From Nocardia salmonicida NBRC 13393 (lineage in GTDB: Bacteria; Actinomycetota; Actinomycetes; Mycobacteriales; Mycobacteriaceae), in assembly GCF_001613085.1 (NCBI RefSeq), contig NZ_BDBR01000016.1, positions 141,486 to 205,485 of the forward strand: a stretch of DNA of 64,000 nucleotides. Reading direction: 5' to 3'. Under the pieces are notes generated by a model. The model did no database searches. It was not told the DNA's origin and worked only from the letters and a program-made list of their open reading frames with translations. The first letter of the stretch is position 1; every line of letters starts with the position of its first letter. The translations under genes were made by a program, and so were the position numbers. This document shows positions 63,358 to 64,000 of this stretch, in pieces.

Positions 63358-64000
63358 GCAGTGAGGATTCGAAGCAGCTATCGGTCGCCGAGCTGCTGGC
63401 TCGCAATGCCGCGCAGGGGGCCGCGCCCGCTGCTTCCGGCGGCGGTGGACGACGGCGGCGCAGTGGTCGCGGGCTCTCGGTCAATGATCTGACCGGCGAG
63501 AACGCGGCGGTGAAGCCGAATTCGCACGCCGCGCCCGCCCCGCCCGCGCCGGAACCCCCGCCCGCCTATGTCCCCGCGCCGACCTACGCACCCGAACCCG
63601 CGCCGACCTACGAGCCGCCCGCGAGTTATCAGCCCGCCCCCTACCCGCCGCCCGGCCCGGCCGAACCGGCCTTCTCGCCGATGTCGGGCCCGATCACCCG
63701 ATTCGATCCCGACGCGGGGTACTCCGCGCCCGATCCACTCGGTCTCGGCGAACAGCGACCGTCGTCGGATCCGTTCGGTCCGTTCCGCGCCGAAGCCCGC
63801 GACACCGGCTCTCGTGCGGGCCGTGGTCCGGGTCGGCTCGGCGTGCCGGGCGGGCCCGCACAGCCGGTCGATCCTGGTATCGCCGAGATGTTCGGCTCCG
63901 GTGCGCTGCCCGCTGTCGGTGGCGGCAGACGGCATCGGCCGGACGAGTCCGACGCCGCCCCGTATCCCGAGCCGCCGAAGCCGCCCCCGGTGACCGGTGG
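63354..64000 (+). CDS. Rv0497-like proline-rich membrane protein (3' end outside window)
   Basis: The reading frame starts at an ATG overlapping the ppx stop by four bases (ATGA) and stays open to the window edge, giving at least 215 residues. The start MSSEDSKQLSVAELLARNAAQ and the SVNDLTGEN segment match the N-terminus of Rv0497 family proteins, which end in membrane helices not yet reached here. The middle is a long Pro/Ala/Tyr-rich stretch with repeats of the P-A-P-x-Y type (about residues 60-100). It is probably a cytoplasmic disordered N-terminal region of a cell-envelope protein. No function is known. Confidence 0.82.
   Translation, partial: MSSEDSKQLSVAELLARNAAQGAAPAASGGGGRRRRSGRGLSVNDLTGENAAVKPNSHAAPAPPAPEPPPAYVPAPTYAPEPAPTYEPPASYQPAPYPPPGPAEPAFSPMSGPITRFDPDAGYSAPDPLGLGEQRPSSDPFGPFRAEARDTGSRAGRGPGRLGVPGGPAQPVDPGIAEMFGSGALPAVGGGRRHRPDESDAAPYPEPPKPPPVTG

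Overview
The window is a G+C-rich stretch of a mycolic-acid-containing actinomycete, most likely Nocardia or a close relative. The evidence is the gene content: mshA for mycothiol, an HbhA-like adhesin, Ag85/mycolyltransferase-like esterases, SenX3-RegX3, a PPE-like protein with EspG, and a gene order that, from memory, follows Mycobacterium tuberculosis Rv0467 to Rv0497 (aceA, fadB2, TetR, DUF445, XRE, hbhA, DUF2516, deoC, murB, lprQ-like, SDR, ROK, mshA, YbjN, gpmA, senX3-regX3, Rv0495c, ppx, Rv0497). That backbone is interrupted by blocks absent from the M. tuberculosis order. I saw no tRNA, rRNA, insertion sequence or CRISPR array.

Layout. 0-1.3 kb: end of a ureide (allantoate/allantoin) operon. 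1.3-5.7 kb: a small secreted protein, a secreted lipase, then isocitrate lyase and 3-hydroxybutyryl-CoA dehydrogenase behind a long regulatory region with a perfect CRP/GlxR-type palindrome. 5.7-8.4 kb: a full-length MetE-like protein that has lost three of the four zinc ligands. 8.4-14.1 kb: DUF1254 protein, a TetR/acyltransferase divergon, an HtrA-like protease and a zinc alcohol dehydrogenase. 14.1-19.9 kb: membrane transporters (AI-2E, ZIP, AGCS), PPK2, and a DsbA-like/VKOR disulfide-forming pair. 19.9-25.6 kb: methyltransferase, trans-acting enoyl-reductase-like protein, AarF-like kinase, TetR and DUF445. 25.7-31.4 kb: XRE-hbhA operon, DUF2516, hydrolase, purU, GNAT, deoC, DUF2993. 31.4-35.1 kb: orphan AbiEi-like protein, methyltransferase, and murB flanked by two DUF2505 paralogues. 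35.1-42.4 kb: L,D-transpeptidase lipoprotein, two MFS exporters, FMN reductase, mscL, SDR, hydrolase. 42.5-50.3 kb: tandem mycolyltransferase-like genes, mshA, YbjN, secreted lipase, ROK kinase, a 58-residue KOW protein, gpmA. 50.3-58.9 kb: an accessory island between gpmA and senX3. 59-64 kb: senX3-regX3, a secreted protein, the Rv0495c homologue, ppx and the start of an Rv0497-like gene.

The two most interesting items are the zinc-site-less MetE (6.0-8.3 kb) and the island at 50.8-57.5 kb. The island consists of two divergent operons. Each pairs a small helical EspC/WXG-like protein with a larger putative type VII substrate and a DUF3558 lipoprotein, and one also carries the EspG chaperone. 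No ESX core machinery gene is visible, so this would be an orphan substrate module that must use a secretion apparatus encoded elsewhere.

Regulation is unusually readable. Several genes begin 6-8 bases after a TAnnnT -10 hexamer, the signature of leaderless mRNAs. Perfect inverted repeats precede several regulated genes (TetR/acyltransferase, XRE, a hydrolase, a histidine-tailed MFS exporter, HxlR), and strong hairpin terminators separate most transcription units.
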